20,245 bases of DNA from JAKSPM01 sp964450645. GTDB taxonomy: Bacteria > Bacillota > Clostridia > Oscillospirales > Oscillospiraceae. The notes beneath the pieces are model-generated. The model had not been told where the DNA came from. It searched no databases and was given only the letters and a program-made list of their open reading frames with translations. The translations under genes and the position numbers were made by a program. Below, in pieces: positions 14,173-20,245 of the stretch. The DNA is taken from the NCBI GenBank assembly GCA_964450645.1, contig CAYVEB010000029.1, forward strand, positions 1 through 20,245. The letters run 5' to 3'. Each line of letters opens with the position of its first letter. Position 1 is the stretch's first letter.

Positions 14173-16752
14173 TCACTCCTCCATTTCATACGGCGTATTG
14201 CGCAAGGGCAACACCGTCTGCCGTTCGCCGTTCCAGCGGTAATAGGCGTCCGCAATCGCGGGCGCGGTGGGGATCGACGTGATCTCGCCAATGCCGATCG
14301 CACCGCAGGCCACGTCCAGGCCCGGTTTGTCCAGGACAATCGCCTTGATCCGGGGAACCTCATGGGCGCGGAACAGCCCAAGGGAGCCGTATTTTTCAAT
14401 GGGTTTGCAATTTTCGTCGATGGGATAGCGCTCCCGCAGAGCAAAGCCCATGGACATGACCACGCCGCCCTCGATCTGCCCTTCACAGGACAGGGGATTG
14501 ATCGCCCTCCCCACATCGTGCGCCGCCACGATCGTCTCGATCATGCCCGTCTTTTTATCCAATACGCACATTTGCGTCGCGTACCCGTAGGCGACATGGG
14601 AGACCGGATTGGGAACGTCCGCGCCCAGCGGGTCGGTCTTGGCCAGATATTCGCCGTAGAACTCCTGCCCCTTCAAGTCAGACAGCGACTTGCCAGCCTT
14701 GGCCCGCATCAATTTTTCACACGCCCTGCGGCACGCTTCGCCCGTAACCAGCGTCTGGCGGGAGCCGGAGGTATCGCCGGAGTCCGGAGCGATCCAGGTA
14801 TTGCTGCGCTCGTAGACGATATCCTCCCGGTGAAGGTCCGTATTGGAGACAATCATCTGCGTCAGTACCGTGCCAAGCCCTTGGCCGATGCACGAAGCGC
14901 CGGTGTAGATATGCACCCTTCCGTCGTCCTCCACAATCAGCTTGCACCGGCCCCAGTCGGGAATTCCCACGCCCACACCCGCGTTTTTCATCGCACAGGC
15001 CAGGCCCACCGGCTTCCCGGCGGCCACCGCCGCGTCGTAATCGGCCTTGATCGCCTCCAGCGTCTCCACCAGGCCCGTGGATTCATCCACAATCTGACCG
15101 TTGGGCAAAACCCCGTGGGGCCGGATCGCGTTGCGGTAGCGGATCTCCCAGGGCGAGATCCCCACTTCGTCGGCCATCATGTTCAAAAGCGTCTCCGTCG
15201 CAAAGCATGTCTGCGTCACGCCGAAGCCGCGAAAAGCGCCGGCGGGGGGATTATTGGTATAGTAGGCCGTCCCTTCAATTTCAAAATTTTCATAGGCATA
15301 GGGGCCGGCAGCGTGGGTACACGCCCGCTCCAAAACCGGGCCGCCTAGGGAGGCAAACGCGCCGGTATCCGAGGCTACCTTGGCCTTGACACCCAAAATC
15401 TTGCCGTTTTCGTCGCATCCCATGGTGAAATCCATCACAAAGTGGTGCCGCTTGGGGTGGATCAGCAGGGACTCCGCCCTGGATAGCTTCACCTTGACCG
15501 CGCGGCCGGTACAATACGTGATCAGCGCCGCGTGGTGCTGAACCGACATGTCCTCCTTTCCGCCAAAGCCGCCGCCAACCAGGGCGTTTTGCACCTTCAC
15601 CTTTTTGGTACCCAGCAGCAAGGAGCATTCGCGCAGCGTCGTATGGGAGGATTGGTCGGTGGAAATAATCATCACATCGCCATCCTCGTCCAAATAGGAC
15701 ACCGCGCACTCCGGCTCCAGGAACGCGTGTTCCGTCCAGGGCGTTTCAAAGTGGCGCGATATCACGTGCTTCGCGTTTTTTATGGCCTCGTCCGCGTTGC
15801 CCCGGCTTACGTGGCGGTAGGCCTGGACATTGGACGTCTCCTCATCGAATACCAGCGGCGCGCCGGGCGCTGCAGCCTCTTCAATGCTATGGACGCAGGG
15901 CAGGACGTCGTATTCCACCTTCACCAGTTTCTTCGCTTTCTCCAGGGTCTCGCGATCCTCCGCCGCCACCAGCGCTACCGCGTCGCCCAGATAGTGCGTC
16001 AGGCCGCCGATGGGAATCAGCGTATATTGGTCGTGCTTCAAATGGCCGATCTTGTTCTCCCCAGGGATATCCTCCGCCGTTAGCACGGCCACCACGCCCG
16101 GAAGCGCTTTCGCCTCGGACGTATCGATGGAGAGAACCCGCGCCCTGGGATAGCGGCTGCGCACCGCCGAGCCGTAGCACATCCCCTCGAGATAAAAGTC
16201 ATCGGGGTATTTCCCGGTGCCCAGCACCTTCTCCTCTACGTCCAGCCGGTGGACGCGGCTTCCAATTTTCCAATCGTCGGCGCTCTTTTCCGGAATGACG
16301 CCCTCGCGCAGGATCTTTCCCGCCAGCTTGACCGCCTCGATAATCTTCACATAGCCGGTGCAGCGGCAGTAGTTGTTCCGCAAGGCGTACCGGATCTCCT
16401 CCTCCGTGGGATCAGGGTTGCGATCGAGCAGCGCTTTCGTACATAAGACCATGCCGGGGATGCAAAAGCCGCACTGTACTGCGCCGGCCTCGCCGTAGGC
16501 GTATGTAAAAACCTTCGCTTCCCAATCGCTCAGGCCCTCGATGGTCAGAATATTTTTCCCCTCCAGGCGGGCCGTGTCCGGGACGCACGCCCTGCACGGC
16601 TCGCCGTTGATCAGCACCGTACAAGCTCCGCAGGCGCCTTCGCTGCAGCCGTCTTTTACGGAGGTCAGATGCAGCTGGTCACGCAGGAAGCGCAGCAGCT
16701 TCTGATTCTTTGCCGCAACGACTTTCTGCCCGTTTACAAAAAACGTCGCCAT
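14173..16752 (-). CDS. Xanthine dehydrogenase, selenium-dependent type, 2Fe-2S and molybdopterin domains fused
   Basis: An 859-residue molybdenum hydroxylase. Residues 1-80 form a plant-type ferredoxin domain (C36, C41, C44, C56), about 85-150 the second 2Fe-2S domain (C94, C97, C129, C131), and from about 165 the large molybdopterin-binding part with GGGFGGKEDM, GAFRGFGVTQ, GQGLGT and, near the end, GIGEITSIPTAPAIADAYY with catalytic E823. The fused order and ending match the selenium-dependent xanthine dehydrogenase family (TIGR03311 as I recall); selenium there is a labile ligand, not selenocysteine, and none is needed here. It should hydroxylate a purine such as xanthine or a related heterocycle. 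No FAD subunit is next to it. AGGAGA precedes ATG 16752, and the promoter is clear. Confidence 0.88.
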   Translation of the reverse strand: MATFFVNGQKVVAAKNQKLLRFLRDQLHLTSVKDGCSEGACGACTVLINGEPCRACVPDTARLEGKNILTIEGLSDWEAKVFTYAYGEAGAVQCGFCIPGMVLCTKALLDRNPDPTEEEIRYALRNNYCRCTGYVKIIEAVKLAGKILREGVIPEKSADDWKIGSRVHRLDVEEKVLGTGKYPDDFYLEGMCYGSAVRSRYPRARVLSIDTSEAKALPGVVAVLTAEDIPGENKIGHLKHDQYTLIPIGGLTHYLGDAVALVAAEDRETLEKAKKLVKVEYDVLPCVHSIEEAAAPGAPLVFDEETSNVQAYRHVSRGNADEAIKNAKHVISRHFETPWTEHAFLEPECAVSYLDEDGDVMIISTDQSSHTTLRECSLLLGTKKVKVQNALVGGGFGGKEDMSVQHHAALITYCTGRAVKVKLSRAESLLIHPKRHHFVMDFTMGCDENGKILGVKAKVASDTGAFASLGGPVLERACTHAAGPYAYENFEIEGTAYYTNNPPAGAFRGFGVTQTCFATETLLNMMADEVGISPWEIRYRNAIRPHGVLPNGQIVDESTGLVETLEAIKADYDAAVAAGKPVGLACAMKNAGVGVGIPDWGRCKLIVEDDGRVHIYTGASCIGQGLGTVLTQMIVSNTDLHREDIVYERSNTWIAPDSGDTSGSRQTLVTGEACRRACEKLMRAKAGKSLSDLKGQEFYGEYLAKTDPLGADVPNPVSHVAYGYATQMCVLDKKTGMIETIVAAHDVGRAINPLSCEGQIEGGVVMSMGFALRERYPIDENCKPIEKYGSLGLFRAHEVPRIKAIVLDKPGLDVACGAIGIGEITSIPTAPAIADAYYRWNGERQTVLPLRNTPYEMEE

Positions 16753-16790
16753 ATCACAATCTCCTTCGCAGCGTAATAAGTTTTTTACTA

Positions 16791-16819
16791 ATTATACAAT
16801 ATTTTAATCCATAACGCAA
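16791..16819 (-). promoter_or_regulatory. Promoter of the xanthine dehydrogenase-ferredoxin operon
   Basis: On the minus strand TTGCGT (16814-16819), 17 bases, then a perfect TATAAT (16791-16796). The start of transcription should be near 16784, about 32 bases before the ATG. Confidence 0.72.
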
Positions 16820-16903
16820 GGAAAATTGAGCATTTTTCAGCATTTTCCAAGCCTTCTTCGTTATTCTTTTTCAAAAGTCACGCGTAAAACGCCATTTCAT
16901 TTC

Positions 16904-16932
16904 TTGACAGAAATGGAAAAAAGCGGTAACAT
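16904..16932 (+). promoter_or_regulatory. Promoter of the pyrophosphatase gene
   Basis: Perfect TTGACA at 16904-16909, a 17-base spacer and TAACAT at 16927-16932; the ribosome site TTGGAGG is at 16946-16952. It is divergent from the xdh promoter, about 85 bases away. Confidence 0.75.
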
Positions 16933-16958
16933 AAATAAAAAGCGTTTGGAGGTTTCTT

Positions 16959-18575
16959 ATGGAGCAAATCTATGTAACCGGTCACCGGAACCCGGATACG
17001 GATTCAATCGTCTCCGCAATGGCCTACGCGGCGCTGCGCAACTCCCTGGGCGATCGGCAATACCGGGCCGCACGTCTCGGCCATGTGAGCGACGAGACGC
17101 AGCTTGTGCTCGACCGTTTCGGATTCGAGCCGCCGGCCATTATCAAGACCATGCGCACCCAGGTGCGGGATCTGGCCTACGACACGCCGCCCGCACTCAA
17201 CTCCATGGTCACCGTCTCGCGGGCCTGGACGGCACTGAAAAACGATGCCAGCATTGCCGCCATTCCCGTCACCAACGAAGACGGCACCTTGTTTGGAATG
17301 CTTTCCTCCGGCGATATTGCCTCTTACGATATGAACTCCCTGGAGCAGCACTACGTGGAGGACATCCCGCTGTTTAACCTGCTCAGCGTTCTGGAGGGGA
17401 AAATTCTCAACAACGCCGGCGCTTTAGTGGATACCCTTTCCGGCGAAGTCTCGATCGCCCTGCCCCAGAGCCGCCCAAATCTGCTGTTTTCCTCGGAAAA
17501 CAGCATCGTCGTCTGCGGTCATCAGCCGGATATGATCCGCCGTGCGCTGGACATCGGCGCCAAATGCGTCATTCTCTGCCAGGCGGAACTGGGCGAGGAG
17601 CTTCGCGCTGTCCCAACGGACACCTGCATCATCTCAACGCCTTTTGACGCCTACCGCGCGGTGCGCCTAATCTATCAGTCGATCCCCATCGCCCGCGTGT
17701 GCCATACGGACCATATCCAGTGTTTCCATCTGGATGATTTCATTGACGATGTCAAAGAGGTCGTGCTGCAAAGCCGGTACCGCTGCTACCCGATTCTGGA
17801 CGAAAACGAGCGCGTTGTGGGTACGCTCTCTAGGTATCATCTGATCAAGCCGCGCCGGAAGAAGGTTGTTTTAGTAGATCACAATGAGTTTGCCCAGTCC
17901 GTCCCCGGCCTGGAACAGGCGGAAATTTTGGAAATCATCGACCACCACCGCCTTGCGGACATCCAAACCGGCAATCCCATTTACTTCCGCAACGAGCCCG
18001 TCGGCAGCACCACCACTATCATTGCCGGGATGTACCAGGAAAAGGGTCTGCTTCCGTCGGAAAAGATGGCCGGATTGATGGCCGCCGCCATTGTGTCGGA
18101 CACGGTGATGTTTAAATCGCCCACCTCCACGCCCAGGGATTTGGACATGGCCTCCCGCCTAGCGCGAATCGCCAATGAATCTCTGGATGAGTTGGGCCGG
18201 GCCATCTTCTCCGCCACCTGCCCAGAGGGAAAGAGCGCCGCAGATTTGCTGATGGTCGACTTCAAGGATTTCCATATCGCCGAGCACTACCTGGGCATCA
18301 GCCAGATCACCTGCGTGGACTCCATCCGGATGCTGGAGCGCAAAGAGGAGTTTTTGGAGGCTATGCGGCAGCGTATCCAGGAAAAGGGCTACGATTTGAT
18401 AATGCTCATGCTGACCGACGTCTTGCTGGAAGGCACGCAGCTCATCTACCTTGGCGACACCAACGCCGTGCAGCAGGCCTTTGGCTCCGGCGCCAACCAG
18501 GACAGCATTTTTCTACCAAAGATCATGTCCCGGAAAAAGCAGATTGTTCCCATGCTCTCCGCCCTCTGGGGCTGA
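16959..18575 (+). CDS. ppaC: Family II manganese-dependent inorganic pyrophosphatase with CBS and DRTGG domains
   Basis: A 538-residue DHH-superfamily enzyme that hydrolyses pyrophosphate in the cytoplasm. The N-terminus has GHRNPDTDS with metal ligands H9, D13 and D15; VDHNEF and EIIDHHR (the DHH motif) lie near 305-335; the C-terminal substrate-binding SRKKQ motif is at 524-528. Between the two DHH parts, residues about 65-300 hold a pair of CBS-like segments (STPFD and VTNEDGTLFGMLSSGDI are typical) with a DRTGG domain, as in the regulated clostridial form, where AMP inhibits and diadenosine polyphosphates activate. The length fits the regulated form (about 540), not the short one (about 310). 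The start has a strong GGAGG, and the promoter is close. Confidence 0.93.
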   Translation: MEQIYVTGHRNPDTDSIVSAMAYAALRNSLGDRQYRAARLGHVSDETQLVLDRFGFEPPAIIKTMRTQVRDLAYDTPPALNSMVTVSRAWTALKNDASIAAIPVTNEDGTLFGMLSSGDIASYDMNSLEQHYVEDIPLFNLLSVLEGKILNNAGALVDTLSGEVSIALPQSRPNLLFSSENSIVVCGHQPDMIRRALDIGAKCVILCQAELGEELRAVPTDTCIISTPFDAYRAVRLIYQSIPIARVCHTDHIQCFHLDDFIDDVKEVVLQSRYRCYPILDENERVVGTLSRYHLIKPRRKKVVLVDHNEFAQSVPGLEQAEILEIIDHHRLADIQTGNPIYFRNEPVGSTTTIIAGMYQEKGLLPSEKMAGLMAAAIVSDTVMFKSPTSTPRDLDMASRLARIANESLDELGRAIFSATCPEGKSAADLLMVDFKDFHIAEHYLGISQITCVDSIRMLERKEEFLEAMRQRIQEKGYDLIMLMLTDVLLEGTQLIYLGDTNAVQQAFGSGANQDSIFLPKIMSRKKQIVPMLSALWG

Positions 18576-18595
18576 TCCAATCCAACGCCCGGCAA

Positions 18596-18838
18596 GAGTG
18601 TCCAATAAAACAAGTTCACATGGTTTTTGGCGCGCGACATGATTTCGGTCATGCCGCGTTTCCGTTTAGAGAACACGCCGTATTCCTTCTGAATTTGGGA
18701 ATAGGTTTTCCCGGATTGATACAGCGATACAATTGTTTTCTTAAATTCTTCTGTGTACTTGGTGGACTGTTCTTTGTGGGCATATATGTTCCTCTTAACT
18801 CTTTTTCCCTTGTCTACTATTTTATCATACTTGTCCAC
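18596..18838 (-). mobile_element. Remnant of an IS3-type insertion sequence
   Basis: A minus-strand frame here reads KYTEEFKKTIVSLYQSGKTYSQIQKEYGV in parts: KYTEEFKKTIVSLYQ and SGKTYSQIQKEYGV, the N-terminal helix-turn-helix of IS3-family OrfA. The natural start, ATGCCCACAAAG preceded by AGAGGAA, is in another frame, so there is also a frameshift. After EYGV the homology ends; about 80 bases later, DNA ending TTATTGGACACTC may be an IS end. All of OrfB is gone. The outer ends carry TGTCCA-like sequence on both sides (18600-18604 and 18832-18837), possibly old termini. It sits 20 bases after the pyrophosphatase stop. Confidence 0.6.
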
Positions 18839-18931
18839 TTTTTTAGTATACATCCAGTGCGCTTTTCTTGCGTTTTCCACTTGACGGGGATGCTGTTCCG
18901 TGGTATCATAAAGCTGTATTTTCAATACCTT

Positions 18932-18980
18932 GCTGGTGTGGCGGAATTTGCAGACACCCGGTACTTAAAATTTTTGTGTC
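18932..18980 (+). pseudogene. 5' fragment of a tRNA-Leu gene
   Basis: GCTGGTGTGGCGGAATTTGC then AGACACCCGGTACTTAAAA closely matches the acceptor, D arm and anticodon loop of a bacterial tRNA-Leu (usual GCCGGTGTGGCGGAATTGGC). The anticodon loop CTTAAAA would read UAA. Downstream there is no matching 3' anticodon stem, T arm with TTCGA or acceptor 3' strand. It is a truncated relic and cannot fold into a tRNA. Its sequence differs from the intact tRNA-Leu 140 bases downstream, so it is not a simple tandem copy of it. Confidence 0.6.
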
Positions 18981-19117
18981 TTCTGACCGCCTTCTCGGTA
19001 AAACCCTTGATTTTACTGCACTTTTTTAACTTTATATTTGATCTTGGTTTTAAATATCCCTCCCGCATATTTCTCCGAATTCAGAGTTTTGCAGGATCGA
19101 AGGGAATTAAAATATAA

Positions 19118-19204
19118 GCCGCTATGATGGAACAGGTAGACATAGCAGACTTAAAATCTGCCTGGAGCGATCCAGTACCGGTTCGAGTCCGGTTAGCGGC
19201 ACCA
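19118..19204 (+). tRNA. tRNA-Leu (anticodon UAA)
   Basis: All arms are present: acceptor GCCGCTA with TAGCGGC, a D arm containing TGGAACAGGTAGACA, anticodon stem GCAGA/TCTGC around loop CTTAAAA (anticodon TAA, reads UUA), a long class II variable arm CTGGAGCGATCCAG, T arm ACCGG-TTCGAGT-CCGGT, and encoded discriminator A with CCA. The long arm plus UAA anticodon gives leucine. An intrinsic terminator follows 4 bases later. I see no clear promoter. Confidence 0.95.
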
Positions 19205-19207
19205 CGC

Positions 19208-19242
19208 CGTCGCAAGCTTTCCATCGCTTGCGACGACTTTTT
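19208..19242 (+). terminator. Intrinsic terminator after tRNA-Leu
   Basis: CGTCGCAAGC (19208-19217) pairs perfectly with GCTTGCGACG (19226-19235), followed by AC and five T. A textbook form just after the tRNA's CCA. Confidence 0.9.
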
Positions 19243-19947
19243 ATGTTTCGCATCAAATTTGTATCCAATATGGATAAGTGGTACGGCAGAGACACCACGG
19301 TCGTTACAAAAGGGAAAACGACTTATGAACGGAAAGATAAGGATTGTCCGCAGGGTTCGCTTGTGAAACTCTGCTTTTCTTTGGATTTCTTTCTGGAGGG
19401 AGCGGACGAATGGCGCGATGGCTGTTGGGAGACGATTCGCAGACGGAAAGATTGTATCTTCGTCACTACTACGAAACGCCCGGAGCGCATTAAGCGGTGC
19501 CTTCCGGACGACCGGAGAGACGGATGGGAAAATTTTCATTTGAGTATTTCCATTGAGAACCGGGAGATGGCGGATAAACGTCTTAAGTACTTTCTGGACG
19601 CTCCGCTTGCGCATTGGGAAGTTTTCTGCTCCCCGCTGATCGGTTCGATCACCCTTGGAAAGTACCTAAACACGGGGCTGATTCAATGCGTGAATGTGGG
19701 CGGCGAGATGACTCCAAAAAATGTCGTGCGCCCGACGCAGTTTTAAATGGGTAAGAAATTCTTATCTTGAGGCAAAGGAACGGAACATTGAGTTTTACTT
19801 CCACGGAGTTACTTTCTGCGGGACGGTGTCAATATCGGCGCATGGAACTTAAAGCAGCAGATTGCCAAGGCGGAAGATATTCAGCATGAACTTGACAAAA
19901 TAGATGGATGCGCATATAATGTATTTGTTTCTGATACAGGTACATAA
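19243..19947 (+). pseudogene. Frameshifted, N-terminally truncated DUF5131 (phage Gp37/Gp68-like) gene
   Basis: The first frame (to stop 19744-19746) reads MDKWYGRDTTVVTKGK, GSLVKLCFSLDFFLEGADEW, CIFVTTTKRPERI and LSISIENREMADKRL, matching DUF5131/Gp37-Gp68 proteins (SLVxxCFxSDFF, FLxxTKRxxR, SxENQxxADxR). The N-terminal WNPWxGCxxxxxGCxxCY cysteine cluster, thought to bind an Fe-S cluster, is missing: homology starts directly after the tRNA terminator. Near an A run at 19717-19721 the match moves to a second frame (RRSFKWVRNSYLEAKERNIEF), then near 19830 to a third (RDGVNIGAWNLKQQIAKAED), ending at 19947. A decayed gene with at least two frameshifts and a lost start. Confidence 0.75.
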
Positions 19948-19982
19948 TGAGTGACCGTATGCCTGAAGGAATGGCGGTGGAA

Positions 19983-20245
19983 ATGGATACAAAATTTTCT
20001 GTGGCAATTCACATTCTTATCTTAATTTCAGAATCGTCTGCGTCTTTAAATTCTGAGCAAATCGCGGCAAGCGTGGGCACGAATGCAAGTTACATTCGCA
20101 AGGTGCTGGCTTTGCTGAACAATGCCGGCATTGTTCAGGGACACAAAGGCATAAGCGGTTATACCTTGAAAATTTCTCCGGCTGAACTGACGATGCTTCA
20201 AATTTATCAGGCGGTTACGGGTTCTGACACGATCCATATTCTGGA
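19983..20245 (+). CDS. Rrf2-family transcriptional regulator (3' end cut by window edge)
   Basis: 87 codons are visible, starting MDTKFSVAIHILILI and continuing with the winged-helix part SLNSEQIAASVGTNASYIRK, LALLNNAGIVQGHKGISGY, typical of Rrf2/YwnA-like regulators that sense redox, nitrosative or Fe-S state. The cysteines that some members use lie later, so the sensor type cannot be judged; none is present in the visible part. In-frame ATG codons at 19947 and 19959 are also possible; I chose 19983 because family members usually begin here and GGTGG lies close upstream. The gene it controls is not visible. Confidence 0.85.
   Translation, partial: MDTKFSVAIHILILISESSASLNSEQIAASVGTNASYIRKVLALLNNAGIVQGHKGISGYTLKISPAELTMLQIYQAVTGSDTIHIL

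Noticed and set aside
14098..15348. A 416-codon plus-strand open frame
   Set aside because: Antisense to the xanthine dehydrogenase gene, with no recognisable domain or ribosome site.
14173..16752. Possible selenocysteine codon in the xanthine dehydrogenase
   Set aside because: The reading frame has no internal TGA; in this family selenium is a labile ligand and not an encoded residue.
18620..19117. A 165-codon plus-strand ORF with many hydrophobic residues
   Set aside because: It is the antisense of the IS remnant continuing through the tRNA-Leu fragment; the piece AGVAEFADTR is the known artefact of translating a tRNA gene.

Overview
The window looks like chromosomal DNA of an anaerobic Gram-positive bacterium of the Clostridia, most like the Oscillospiraceae/Ruminococcaceae. 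This is an inference from moderate GC content, GGAGG-type ribosome binding sites, several promoters close to TTGNNN-N17-TATAAT, a selenium-dependent-type xanthine dehydrogenase fused to its 2Fe-2S domain, an RnfB-like polyferredoxin, a CBS-containing family II pyrophosphatase, and a lipoprotein nuclease coupled to a small conserved protein. No species can be named from the sequence alone.

Layout. (1) 1-5016, minus strand: a nearly complete GNAT acetyltransferase coupled to a free-standing NRPS-type adenylation enzyme with a clear promoter; a TVP38/TMEM64 membrane protein; a decayed DegV fragment; a PF06541-type membrane protein; and a TetR regulator interrupted by one in-frame stop. (2) 5017-5673: a gap holding a transposase C-terminal fragment and the next operon's promoter. 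(3) 5674-9064, plus strand: response regulator, sensor kinase and membrane-anchored HtrA protease, a probable envelope-stress operon ending at a strong hairpin. (4) 9304-11375, minus strand: NUDIX hydrolase, PPC/DUF296 protein, lipid kinase, and an internally deleted PssA-like ORF behind a good promoter. (5) 11818-13111, plus strand: a small unknown protein overlapping a lipoprotein DNA/RNA nuclease with a C-terminal Ada-like metal-binding module. (6) 13660-16752, minus strand: xanthine dehydrogenase followed at once by a four-cluster ferredoxin. (7) 16959-18575, plus strand: pyrophosphatase, divergent from xdh. (8) 18590-20245: a patchwork of an IS3-type remnant, a tRNA-Leu 5' fragment, an intact tRNA-Leu(UAA) with terminator, a frameshifted DUF5131 remnant and the start of an Rrf2 regulator.

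Three things stand out. Two diverged copies of one structured intergenic repeat (9106-9300 and 13234-13597) fill the two convergent gene gaps at 9.1 and 13.2 kb. The xanthine dehydrogenase has a polyferredoxin, and no FAD subunit, beside it. The region around tRNA-Leu is a graveyard of broken mobile or accessory DNA. The window also carries many broken genes (DegV, TetR, transposase pieces, DUF5131, tRNA fragment, PssA-like ORF), so this part of the chromosome seems to be eroding. I found no CRISPR array, no intact prophage and no clearly new defence system.
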